A DNA stretch of 64,000 nucleotides from Parapristionchus giblindavisi (taxonomy: Eukaryota > Nematoda > Chromadorea > Rhabditida > Diplogasteridae), in the NCBI GenBank assembly GCA_943737045.1, contig CALSFV010000208.1:1550001-1614000 (forward strand). Direction: 5' to 3'. Shown piece after piece: positions 36,534 to 48,600 of this stretch. Made by a program: the position numbers and the translations under genes. Positions within the stretch are counted from its first letter, which is position 1. Each line of letters begins with the position of its first letter. The notes under the pieces are model-generated. The model made no database searches. It was not told the origin of the DNA and worked only from the letters and a program-made list of their open reading frames with translations.

Positions 36534-37824
36534 GCGTGTGTTCCTTCGAAGAATGTCTCCTATTTTCTAAATCTCTCCGGATATGCCCATTCCAACAGGG
36601 CCATAAAACGTGAAAATAAAGGGAATGTCCCATGGGAATCGTTGGAGAAAAGTATTGAAGAGACGACTCTTTCTTTCCATTCATCGGAAATAAATCAGGA
36701 GACAAGGAGAGGAGCGTCATCTGTGGAGTAGAAGAGAAAGGTCCATCGAATACGAGATATAAGAGATGGGGGAAGAGACGACGAATCACCGAGATTTATT
36801 AGTAGCAGTCTCCCGTTTAATTGTATCGAGGAAAAAAGATGAGATGAACATTACACATCCATTTGTTTATCGTGAATAAGACCGATCGGAGGATAAAAAA
36901 CGAGCGATTTAATGTACGTTTCACATCAAACGATTGTGAATGAACTCCCATAGGACGGAAGGAGAAGAAGAAGTAGATAAAAGATAACGAGATGGGCTTA
37001 GTCAGGATGAGATAGGAGAAAATGACGCCATATGTCCGACCTCCTACTAACTATAGTACAACACAACTCTAACCGGGAAGAAGTAGTATAAGGGTTAACT
37101 GGATATATATATATAGGCATATGTGGATGGTAAGAGTGTACGATTGATATTATGCACGATGGCCTCTCCGAGAGGCAATGCAAGGAGGAAACGATGAATA
37201 AAAGGTGATGCATAACAAGGAAAGCGTCGGCGTTGAACTGTAAAGAATGTGTGAAAGGAACAACAACAGTGGGTACAAGTCTAATATAGAACGACGAAAG
37301 ATGAAAGAGGATCGAGATTCGATTACAGCAGGGAAAGATCATCACCGGACGAGTGTTAACATAAGCGATTACGACAAATTGCAATGTTAATGAGACCTTA
37401 GTAATGGGTTGGGAGGAAGGAAGATAACTACGGTACTTGGACAGAGGATTACGGTACTGAGACAGGGTTACGGTAAAGAAATTACGGTAGAATAAGCTAC
37501 AAAATAGAGTGATTACGGTGTGTTACGTGTAAGTGATGCGGGAATTGTGCGGAATATTGAGATGAATGTACACAAATGAGGCAAGCATTATAAGATGTTT
37601 GAATGACGATAAATTGTAGTCCTTCCTCTCCTGTTCACTCTCTATATCTGCCTCTTTATTAGGCTTCCACCTGAAAAGTCATAAATGTCATGGGAAATCC
37701 TTTTCTTTTCTTGGGATTAATCTATCTTTTCAACGGATATTAACATCATCCATTACCCGGTGGTATCATTTTCATTTAGTGACGAAACTTTTTACAACAC
37801 ATTTAAACCACCGTTTCATCAACG
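36534..37824. other. Intergenic, with a TACGGTA cluster
   Basis: No coding exon is seen; a 128-codon minus-strand frame (36998-37384) has no splice context, domain or credible composition. A tight cluster of TACGGTA sites lies at 37429-37520. Confidence 0.5.
37429..37520. repeat. Cluster of TACGGTA motifs
   Basis: TACGGTA occurs four times in about 60 bases (37429, 37450, 37469, 37483), followed by ATTACGGTG near 37512. The same word and its TACTGTAG/CTACAGTA relatives recur across the non-coding DNA. Confidence 0.65.
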
Positions 37825-39286
37825 TTATCTTTTTGTATATCGAGCACTTGCCTGTTCAGTCGTAGGAATCTTGGCACTAGCATCAGTGGCATACAAGAAC
37901 GTCTCCGTCCTCTCCTCAACATCTCCTTCTCGAGCGATACAGTAATACGATCCGATGTGTTCATATTTGATAGGAGACACGAGAAGATCGCCATTGGGCA
38001 GGATCTGAAATGATCAATGAATGAACACTGGATGACCGGTAAAATGTGCGGAGCCTACCAAGAATCCATCCTCAATTCTCACTGGTTCTTCGTTCTCATT
38101 GACCCAAGTGATGGTAGATCCCATCGACGCCCTTCTGCACTGGAATACGGCAGAATTTCCGATCTCTTCGAAACGAGAAACAGTCCATGATCCGATCTGG
38201 GGACGATTAGGACGCATACGTGGACATCTTCCGGTTCCAGCTTAAAATGATAGAAATTGGAATAGCATACAATACTCGGTACGGTGATAAGTACGGTATA
38301 CTTTCCACAAATGGTCTAAATAAGTATGACCAAACAACACTAAATGCCTGAGATGTTCTGCGATATTTTCCAAAGTACATCTTATGGTAGGATGATTAAG
38401 TCGTGACCGCATTATATTATTCTCACCCTTTCTCCCTCTCCCTCTCTCCTGTCTCTCATTTATCTCTTCTAAGAAGTCTTATTCAACCTCTCGCCGTATC
38501 CCCTTCCCTCCTTCTTCTTTTTTTCTACAACCAAAACAACAAGCTGTTAAAGATAGAATGCCACCAGAGTGCAAGAAGTGTGTGTGTGTGGGCGAGTGGT
38601 TAGATCAAGATGAGTGCATACCAATGGAGAGTTTGACGGTATTCTTGATCACTTCGAATCCGTTATCGGCCACACACGCGAGAGATCCGCTCATACGGTA
38701 GTCGATGCATTCCAATTCCAGTCTGGATCCTACCGTATTGGCTCCTATCATCTTCAATGTAATCCTCGTTATATTTGAATTTTCAGGTCGGTTAAAATAC
38801 TCACCATCTTGTCTCCATTACGAATTCTGTCAAGCAGGGACCGACGGCGATGTCCTTGGACGATTTTACCGTTGAGTGTCCTGGAATAATGTGACTGTTT
38901 GCATTGCTATTGGCAGAATCGACTACACTTACCAGTAGACATTGATGGAGGGACTACCGAAGGCTTCGCAGTAAAAATCGAGATTCTGGCCGGCCTTATA
39001 CCGTCCATCTTCCATTTGAGTCTCGTGTGTGAAATGGATCTTTGGCTTTTCCACCAGGCGTTCTGGAAATGATTAGTGATCAAAGATCAGCTACCGTAAT
39101 CCGGTTATGGTGACACTTACCACTGTCAATCTTCTTCACATCTGCCACGATATCACCAGATAAGGAAGGCAGCTAGAAATAGATAAGCAATTAAACGGTG
39201 GAAAGGGAGGAGAATTCACATACCGTTACTTTGGCTAATGATGTGGTAGCTATAACTGATAGGAGGAACACCAGAGTAGTTTGCAT
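37825..39286 (-). CDS. Secreted two-Ig-domain protein, ZIG-like
   Basis: Seven minus-strand exons (39224-39286, 39121-39172, 38933-39062, 38805-38880, 38622-38751, 38059-38240, 37825-38004) give 270 residues. Residues 1-18 are a signal peptide (MQTTLVFLLSVIATTSLA). The first Ig domain has Cys in NLDFYCEAFGSPS, Trp in INVYW and Cys in MSGSLACVADNG; the second has AVFQCRRAS, TITWVNEN and HIGSYYCIARE. There is no membrane segment or GPI signal; the tail ends ARYTKR. Size, two C2-type Ig domains and secretion match the nematode zig-2/3/4/5 family, small proteins that in C. elegans hold neurons and axons in place after development. Which paralogue it is cannot be said. The acceptor of exon 5 (ttgaag, before 38751) is weak but phase-forced. 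Confidence 0.88.
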
Positions 39287-41075
39287 GATCGGCCGTAGTC
39301 GAGAAAGACTGACTGGACAAGTAGGCGTGTCTTGTCGTTTGTTCAGATTCACTCGTAACTCCTCCCCCTTCTTCCTTCGGGTATCCCTTTCCCTGTTGTG
39401 GGCGGAGTCTGCGTGGAGCTACTACGACTACTGAATGTATTATGGGGCCAGGTGAATGTGGTGGATAGGGAAGGAAATGAGAGACGACGTGGAATGAATT
39501 AACGAAGAAGACGACAAGGTGATGTGACAGTGATAAGTGCAGAGAGAAAGGACAGCTAGACGAGATTTATTATTGACAGTTTGATATGAATGACACCCTA
39601 ACCGAAGAGATGATTGGTCAGACGAATTAATGAACGTGACTATAGAGAAAGATACGGATCTGGTGATATCATATCTCATACCATTCTTACAATTCGTCTC
39701 GAATGAATCATCATCCTCTCTATTCCATCGATCAGGAACATTCATCAAATTCTTTCACCGGTTTATTACCCATAATAGTGCGATTTACTTGATGTTTAAT
39801 GAAAATATTGTTGCGGCCTGCTCGTTTTTTGAATGCATGAGTGAAGGGTGGAGATTCTCGCACACATTCAAAAATGTGATGATGAAATGGTCTTATAAAT
39901 GGTAGATGGTTGCATCATCATTTCCGTGAGGTCACGTCCCCGAAGAGGCACACCTGTGGCAGAATAGGAGATTGCGCAACCATTAGCTCGCCCTATCTGT
40001 CCGGGAAAGTCTGCTAGAATGTCGGCTCTCCCTACGCTTGGAGGTCTTAAGCAAAGAGGGCGGGAAAGTACGATACGATTGAAAGGAGGGAGTGAATGAG
40101 GGAGGATGATGACGCAATTAGGCCATCCATGGGTCACTACCGTTCGAATATATGAACAAATAATACATCTAGCGCATTGTATGTCACCTATGGGAATGAA
40201 GATATTAGTGGACAAGGGATTTGTAACCTCATAAGGTTACGGTATTCGTGTCATAGCACATTTATAATATAAAAATTGTTTCGACCAAAATAAAGACGTT
40301 TGGAAGAGAATTTGGAATCATTTGACACACCAAGTAAGTGTGAAAGGCTTCAACGAAGGATTAAATTCGTAGAAAGATTCAGTCTTCGCGGAATATTAAT
40401 GAATCCAATCAAATATGTTCTTAGTGAGGGAAAGTTCTTTCTTTAGTCTTGACTGTGTTTGTCCGTATGCCCCTCCTCTGTACTATTTGCCAGACTTCAT
40501 TGGTTTTGTGATTAATCAAAGTTATTTGTTGAATATGCGGGGGACTCCATTCCGGGTGAGTGGGAAAGAAACGGACTGTGCAAATAGTTGAGGACAGGCC
40601 TGTCAGTCTGAGGTCAAGAGATGTTCGGTTGTCTTCCTACTATACATATATAAGACTGAGTGATTCATTCAACAGATCTCTATCGAAACGGTAGTGTATC
40701 ACATAGATTAAGTCAGATTTCCGGTGATAAGGAGCAATATATACATATCTCGTCATATCTACGAAAAGAGAATGGCCAAAATATAAATGTGTGGGGCGTC
40801 TCCGAGGCGATCGACTTATACTAAGAATGAGGGGAGATTGTAGTGCAAAAAGGATGTGTACGAGGTATAAAGATTGATGTATTAGCTACTATGTTTTCTG
40901 TTAAGAGATTAAAACGTTTATGCAGGGATAATAATGCACTTATCTACAACAGCTAAACGGATAAAATGAATTTGAACAGAGAATCATCGAGGATATTGGC
41001 AACAGCAGAACTAACCGTAAAACAAAAACAAACAGATCAAAGACTAGCTATAATTGTGCAGTATGTGACATGGTT
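39287..41075. other. Intergenic upstream of the ZIG-like gene
   Basis: No supported exon. A GTGGGCGGAGTCTGCG box lies near 39399, about 110 bases upstream of the ZIG-like start, in a promoter position. The remaining frames are short and unsupported on either strand. Confidence 0.5.
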
Positions 41076-44000
41076 TTAATGGGTCTTATGCCATTTCTTA
41101 TCATGATTCTTCCTCGCTGCGAGTCCCTTTCTAATAGCACTGATTGAATCAAGATGATGACTCTGGCCCCAGACACTCATGAAGATCTTCCTCTCCTTTT
41201 GCTCCTCTTCTTCATAATCAAGACCAGTCGTATACGTGTTTACCATTCGTTTGGCAGCCACGAACGCGGTGTAACTGCAATTGATATCATATCAGATAAG
41301 AGCCATGGTGGTTCTTCTTCCTCATTCTTCGTTCATCTCACACTTTACAGTATGTTACATGCTTTCTGATCATTCGGATCACATTAGCCATTTGAAAAAT
41401 TGATTCAATTAAGGTAAGTGCAGAATCCCATTCTCTCATTCACTCATTCACTCTCTCACGAACATACAGCTGACCAGAATCCACTTCGACTCCCATCTTT
41501 TCAGTGATAAATGGCTCTCTTTGTCTATTGGAGCGACGAATCACGTGCAAACGACTGCTCTTTCTCTCTTCTTTTCGCTATTCTATCATCATTATTCACT
41601 CACTCGATGTTGTTCACTTTCTCAATCCACGATTGGAGTTGATCCTCTGTGTCGAAGACGTGGCTCACATATCCAATCTGAAAGGGGGGCTTTTTATTGG
41701 TATGCTAACTATAAGAGCATTGGTAAGCTAGCACAGGAATGACAACGGTCGCTAGTGCGGTATACGAGTGATCTCCTATAGACCATGCATACACTAGTGA
41801 CTTATCGCTCAGGAAAATGTGATAAATAATGTGAATATTAATATTATATACAGGAAGGGAATATTAGAAAAACTTGTGCAGCATGTGTGAGCGTCATGGA
41901 GTTACACGGGGATAAATATGGTCTCTTATCTAGCGCTTTCACCTGTTCAGAATACGACTGATGTTTGATAATGAATGAGTAACAATGCTACACGATTATA
42001 ATATCTTATTCTTATAAACAATCAACAAAATTTTACAAAAATATTTTATTTTCACTTTGTTATCAAATATCTTAAATTTTAGATAAGAGACCATATTTAT
42101 CCCCTTGTAAGATAAATTTTCAAAGTAACAACAAAATAGTATTACAATACTATCATTATTGCGCGTTCTTTTCGTCGGTTATTCCGTTTTTGCACCCTAT
42201 GCACACTGTGGGAAATTATGCTAGATGAAATGTATTACGGTAGATGACTCACTCTGTGGAGTTCTTCCGCACTGACGATAGCAGCTGTGCCTAGATATTC
42301 GATGGCTTTGGCTCTTCCAAGAGTCTCGACCAGGTATCGTCCACCTCCCCAGCCAGGACACACTCCCATCTTGCCTTGCACGAATCCGACCTTAATGAAT
42401 TTCTATTTACTGTTGTATAAAGTAAAAAATATACTGATTGGAAAATCATTTATTTGAAGTTGTCGCATAACAGGCAGATAAAAAAGAATCCGTATATGTT
42501 AAATATATTGATATTTTAATCTTTACACGACTACTTTCCCCACATACAAATTTCTATTTCAGTTCACGTTTCACTTTCTGGTACGGGACCGAAGCGACCG
42601 TAATAAAAGTATGAAATCGAACACGATATTGAAATTAACAACAGTATGCGGTGCATAACCGAACTGGTTACAGTATTCAACCGATATCTTTAAAATCGAA
42701 CTATTGATAAGTGGTCCAACCTTGGCATCTCTCTTGGCTACTCTTATATCACAGGCACTGGCAATCTCGGTTCCTCCTCCCATGGTGTGTCCTTCGAGTA
42801 CAGCCACACTCATTCTATCACCAGTGATCAACTTCTTCAATGCCTTCATCATCACCGAATTCATCACGAACGCTCCCTCCTCACTAGCGATCTGCAATAT
42901 ATTTATTTTATTTATTTAAATTAAAGCGGGGATGGCATATATTATATAAGAAAAATTTAATTTATATTAAGGCTACAGTAACTTGATGGGATGCTTGTAT
43001 TGAATAATACATAATATCACCATCAACTAACACATTTAAGATACTTCCATAACAAAACAATGATAATTGGAATCACTGTTAGATCAAAGAATGATGCGCA
43101 ACGCCTTTTAATCTTCCTGCTTGCACTTGTTATATTATTAGTTTGTAATTTGAGAAGCCATAAAATATAAAATTATTACTAATAATTATTTCGAATTTAG
43201 ATGTATAATCTTTCGTTGTAGTCATTGCACTAATCTAATAGGATCATAGACTATGCATTTACTTTCATACGTATAATCCCGATTGAACAACAAAATACGA
43301 AGTTTGGGAGCCAAAGATACCAGGAATACTTATACTAGGAAAAATCACCGGAAAAGCGTCGACATTTTGCAAAAGGATATCTTTTTAGGAGGCCAGAAAA
43401 GGGGATTAAGTGAAAGATTAAGCATGATGACACTCTTTCCAATACTCGATGAGGATCTATTTCTATGTTTAGATGAGATAACGTCAGCTTTTACGAAGAA
43501 AGTCGACCTATATACTAATTATAACAATCTGCAAAAATGTTAGTCAACATAATGAAAAACCGTAATAATCAGAATGCAACATCGTAAATGAATGTGAAAA
43601 ATGTATAATAATACCATTTAGCACGAAAAAATCAGCCAAACAATTTCATTCTATTTTAATCTCGCTGTACATTACATTCATTGTTGTTCTAAACATCAAA
43701 GAACCTTCTCAACAAAGTCGAGATCTCCTCCGCTGCAGAAAGTTCCTCCTTCGCCACGAAGAAGTACTGCCTTCAATTGTTTCCTTGAAAGATCTCGGAC
43801 TGCGCCACGGAATTCAGACATCATCTTACCTATAATTACAGTAATTAGTAATCTTCCTAGAATGATAATGGCTGTGTTGTATATGTTATAACAGTAAATT
43901 GATATGATTTGGAAAACATCACAATAATGTTGACAATGATAGTTACAATGAAAATGTCATCTTAACTAGATGTGCATGTCCATCTCTCATCTAGAAAGCT

Positions 44001-45163
44001 TCTCTCACTTTTTTCTGTAGTTCAGCATTCGAAAAAAATGGTCAGGAGACAGAGGTTGTCGAGTAGGAGGCATCATATATGATAGATACGGTAAGAGCAT
44101 TTCACAAAACAAATAATTGTACTCTAAACGTGAATGTTTTTTGTAACTGATATAATTATTTCATCTTATTGCACATAGAAAAAGATAGTTGTCATCATTT
44201 TCATTTCACCCAGAGTTTACTTCAACCAACCAGTGAGTGCATTCTTCTTGCCCGGGTTGTTGAACTTGATTATGCCGATTTGTTCATCCCTTGGACAGGC
44301 AGTAAGGGAGACCGAACCGCCCGGACCCTGAATACAATATTTCCCATAAATCACAGTAAATCATTATCATGATAATTCAGGATCAACCAGGAACGTCAGC
44401 CGATTAATGAATAGAATTAGTGAAAGTGCTTTTGTTCTAGTTTTGCACTAATTTGAATTACCAATGAGGAAGAGATCTGCTTATAAGGAAGTGCAAAGGG
44501 GGTAAGAAATTAATGTTCCAAGGTACAACTAATCATTATTAAAGAAGCAGACCCCAGAGTTCTTCGTGACCAAATTGATCACGCAAAACTTGACAATAAA
44601 TATTGAATGAATAGTTATATCATAGATAGTATTATATTATTTTGTTTTGATTTAAATGTTTTATAAAGCAGTGCCTAGTCGTTAGCCGCGAAATGGATGG
44701 GCAAAGGGCGATAAAATAAAAAAGAAAGTTCGCTAACCATCTCAGTAAGCCATTGTTCCATCTTCCTTGTAGTGGAATGCTTCTCTTGATGCATCTTCAC
44801 ATTGTGATCACTCACGGTATGGACGTTGGCCGAGAAGATCACTGAAATTCATGTATCATTTAATACTCAAAACATACCCGACCTATTCTTGCCCATTGGA
44901 AAGAGGTGCAATTTTGTCACGCATTACTTATTGTTTGGTCGATTACTCGCAACTTCACAAATTTTTGTCATGATGCAATGACGTTGTGATAGATAACGCA
45001 GAGAAGTATACACCGTACCCATTGGTTAATCGTACGCTAATTCTATGCAAGATTTAATTTGAATATTAATAAAATAGAAAAAAAAATGTAGTGGCATAAT
45101 TATATGTAGTGGCAAACCTGGTCTAGATGACAGTCGACAAACGATTTGAGCAGTCTTGTTCAT
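41076..45163 (-). CDS. Ethylmalonyl-CoA decarboxylase-like (ECHDC1 family)
   Basis: Eight minus-strand exons (45118-45163, 44738-44841, 44231-44327, 43705-43829, 42721-42891, 42253-42390, 41604-41677, 41076-41274) give 317 residues, close to human ECHDC1. The crotonase fold is plain: GGSVSLTACPRDEQIGIIKF and NNPGKKNALTG at the first strands, GEGGTFCSGGDLDF and GHTMGGGTEIASACDIRVA for the CoA-binding and oxyanion-hole loops, then GKMGVCPGWGGGRYL, and a C-terminal MSVWGQSHHLDSI. The PGWGGG and VWG signatures point to ECHDC1 rather than to mitochondrial enoyl-CoA hydratase. ECHDC1 removes ethylmalonyl-CoA and methylmalonyl-CoA, side products of acetyl-CoA carboxylase, and so acts in metabolite repair. 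The first 45 residues are basic and could be a targeting extension. It is divergent from the RING ligase gene. The model depends on phase, which is consistent throughout. Confidence 0.88.
41905..42107. mobile_element. 203-bp MITE in the ECHDC1-like gene
   Basis: Inverted ends of at least 25 perfect bases (41908-41932 and 42080-42104; core ATAAATATGGTCTCTTATCT) bound a non-coding AT-rich centre. With one mismatch the arms reach CA(C/A)GGGG at the tips, flanked on both sides by TA. The size, TIRs and TA duplication fit a Tc1/mariner-derived MITE. It lies in the intron between exons 7 and 6. Confidence 0.78.
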
Positions 45164-45665
45164 GGCAGTGATTCTTCAATAATAAAGTTAAAACAATATG
45201 TCAAAATCAAGGAAATATGAAACAACAATCACATAAGAGCGAAAAGTGCACGTCTGCGTTTGAATTTTTGCTTTTCATTGCGTCTCACGCAGAATGTTAG
45301 CATACGGTAGCTAGAGATAGATGAGAGTGAGAGAGCGACAGACAGTGTGAGGGAGAAGGAAACAGGCACGGATAGCCTTCCCCCCTACCATTCTCTTTAG
45401 CGTATGCGCGCTCTCTCCCTTACCCCTGCCCGGTTTCGCCCCTATGGCGTATTGTTCCCCTCTCTCATCGATCGATTTACCTGTGTGGCCTTCCCAGTAC
45501 ATTGATTGTACCGCCACAGGCTGTGAATGACTCATTATAACCCCATTTAGTCGTCTCATTTCTATCCTTCTTCGAGTGCTTTTTACAACATTTTCCTGTA
45601 AAGCGCGCTAACTAGAACAATATAATAATAATAATAGTAATATTAATATTGTTGTAGATGCAATA
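45164..45665. promoter_or_regulatory. Bidirectional promoter region, 502 bp
   Basis: The start codons of the ECHDC1-like (minus) and MGRN1-like (plus) genes face away from each other across this stretch, so it must hold both promoters and 5' UTRs. It has a CT-rich block (45370-45470) and a CATACGGTAGC site near 45300. The sequence GGGCGGAGT overlaps the MGRN1-like start codon region (45668-45676). No TATA box in a clear position is seen. Confidence 0.55.
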
Positions 45666-48600
45666 ATGGGCGGAGTAAGCAGTCGAGTTCAGTCTGCATT
45701 CAATCGTCGAGAACGATCTCGACGGAATCGGGGCAATGGAGGAGAAGAAGGAGATCCCAATCAATTGGATATCTATTCTCGATGCGCAAGTGAGGGAAGT
45801 GAGTGCCGTTTTCATCCCCAGAACAGTTATCATTATACTAACCTTATTCCCGTGCGTTGTTAACACCTCCCAGCATGTCTTCCATCTTTCTGCAGAGCTT
45901 TGGTTATGCTCTGTTCAAAAGTTACGAAGAAGACAAATGAAGAATTCAATCACAACCTTGCTCATTCTCTTCTTTTTCTTTCCTTTTCGTGACTATTGAA
46001 CACAGCGTGAATGAATTTTTTTACTCTTGCAATACTCGAAACAGAGATAAAATTTTCTCAGCGTCGATCAATGCTCTAACAAAAAATGTCAAATTAAGAA
46101 GGCAAATATAATGTTACTCTCACCAAACGCAGATAAACGTTCTAGCTACCTATGTTTTCAATTTATTCGTAGTCGACGACCTTATTACGGAGTTTTAATA
46201 TCGAGTGTGTGCACTGTCAACTCGAATTACTACTTCAATATATGGTTCCACTTATCTTTAAGGTTCCTACTTCGGTTCTCATATCCAATTGGGAGATACA
46301 AGATGTAAGATGGCCGAGCCAGAGGCATCTCTGTTCTTTTTGGAGAACAAAGAACTTGATCTACTTGGTGACAAACCAGTAGCTGTGAGTGATTTATATT
46401 CAATCCATAGGAAACAATTAATTGGACAGTCAAATAAAAAGTATACCATGTTGACTCGCTTACAATCCAAGTAATGTTCGATACACTAATCTAAAAATTA
46501 TAAACTAGAAATAATAGCAATGGTTCAATCAATATCTTCGTTCAGTTTCCGTACTCAGTGGGAGGAGGAGCTGATAATGACACGATTGTCATTCCAGTCA
46601 ATTGTCTTGTCAATGTCAGAAAGGAGACCGTCAAGTTTGTCAGGTAAGGACTCTCCAGCATTTGAAATATTAAAAAAGAAGATAGATGGCTATGATACCG
46701 AATTTTTGGTCCACTTAACAATAATAATAGTGCGATGGTAATATCCTTTTTTGTGACACATAATGAATGTGCTTAATGAATCAGTATGGAAAAGTGATCG
46801 TGTTCAATTTAGAATTCCGAAGGAGGAAGGAGACACGAGTGAGGGAGACAAGTACCTGATCGAATTCACTTATGATTGTGATAAGAGTGGATTCATTCAA
46901 CTGCACTTCAATGCACTCGAACAATGCGAAGGCAAAGAAGTCAAGTGAGTGCACGATCATATCCAATTAAATGTATATTTGAATATATTTAGAATTTTTT
47001 ATACTTTTTACCTTTATTCGGGATACAATTAACACAGATATACAATGAATGATCATTGAGAAGGCTTACATGCAATGCTGGGTACTAATTTATGAGTCAG
47101 TGAAGATGAATGAATACATCCATTGATGTAGGTCAAAAGGGTCGACCAGTCACGTGTTTGAGAACTCCAGCGCATTATCGATTTATCTACGCACACTCGA
47201 ATCAAAATAAAATCGCTACCAATATTCTGATTTCGTCATTGGAAATCGATATTTACGAAAGATGGATTTTTTGTCTGGCAGCCGCAGCGCACAGTTCATA
47301 GAAAATGGGCGATGTTCACTCTGTAACACTAAATCATTCATTTAGATTCGTGTATCGTGACGCGGTCCACATTCAACATTCCGATGAATATCCGATATTC
47401 ATGGGAGCAGATCAAGTATTCCGCCAATTCGTATTCGACACGGCTGAATTCGATATCGCTAAGGTACTACTATTCTGAGAACTTCTTGTATAACAATGTG
47501 ACTTCCCAGTAAATAACCAAATCATTTAAATATCAAAATCAATTGGATTAATCACTTTATCAACCATCACTGTGAACTCTATGTTACTCAAAAACTATGA
47601 CAAGAACACGTACAGTTCCATATCTCCGAATCTTACCACTTATCGTATCCAATATAATGATACCGTAAACATCTTCAGGATATGTCTCGGATGACCTATA
47701 AAGGCGGTAATTTCTATCCAATCGTAATCTCGTGCACGATCAAGGAGGATGGGGCATATCAAGTACAAACTACAGTATGCACCATAACTGTGAGTCGATA
47801 ATTCAATCGATAATTATAAATTTTTAATGAATTATCTACATCAAAACAACACAACGTATGAGAGAAAACAAGTGTCATAAAATCGAGTCATAGTCAGAAA
47901 TAAGGTGCTGTAAAAGTGATACAAACATCACATTAATGAACTCTTTGTGAGATCAAAGACAAACTGACAACTGGTAATTGACTGTATGTTATGTTAACTA
48001 CAGCAATCGACCGCGACCAGTCCACAGAGTTTGATACTCAAGCCAAAGAGGCAAAGGATCGCTGTGGACGGAGTATTCTATCTCATGCAGGTGTCTACTT
48101 TTTAATAAGTATATTTTGTTAATTTCTTAAAATATCAGGAATTGTTCGGTCTGGAGAACAAGGAAGGAAAGGACATGGAGGAACAAGGATTCGAATGTCT
48201 CATTTGTATGAATGAGGTATTATGTATCATTGACTGCTACTTAATGAAGACGAGAAACATGAGATTCTCACATTTTGTTCTCTTACTGCATGTTTAATAA
48301 AACAAAAAAGTTCTTAAAAGAAACATATGTTCTATAGGCGAAAATACGGAGAAGCTCTTGTGGTTGTCATAATTTTTTGATGATGCAGTTTTCTGACAGC
48401 TATCTTTCCAGATTCGTGACACAGTCATCCTTCCCTGTCGTCATATTTGTATCTGCTATAGCTGCGCGGGCACTCTACGTCAGAAGGTACGTTTAGGGAT
48501 CAGTGTGGAACGAATTCGATTAGCCAAAATGTAATTTGGAGTTGTCCTCCCTGGATTTGGTTTCCAAAGAATTACGCCCAAACTTTTGATTAGATTATTC

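Noticed and set aside
36998..37384. 128-codon minus-strand frame
   Set aside because: No domain, unusual composition for a protein, no splice or promoter signal.
41463..41500. Possible extra exon of the ECHDC1-like gene
   Set aside because: A 29-nt piece between AAAAG and GTATGTT would shift the frame; joining 41604 directly to 41274 keeps phase and family similarity.
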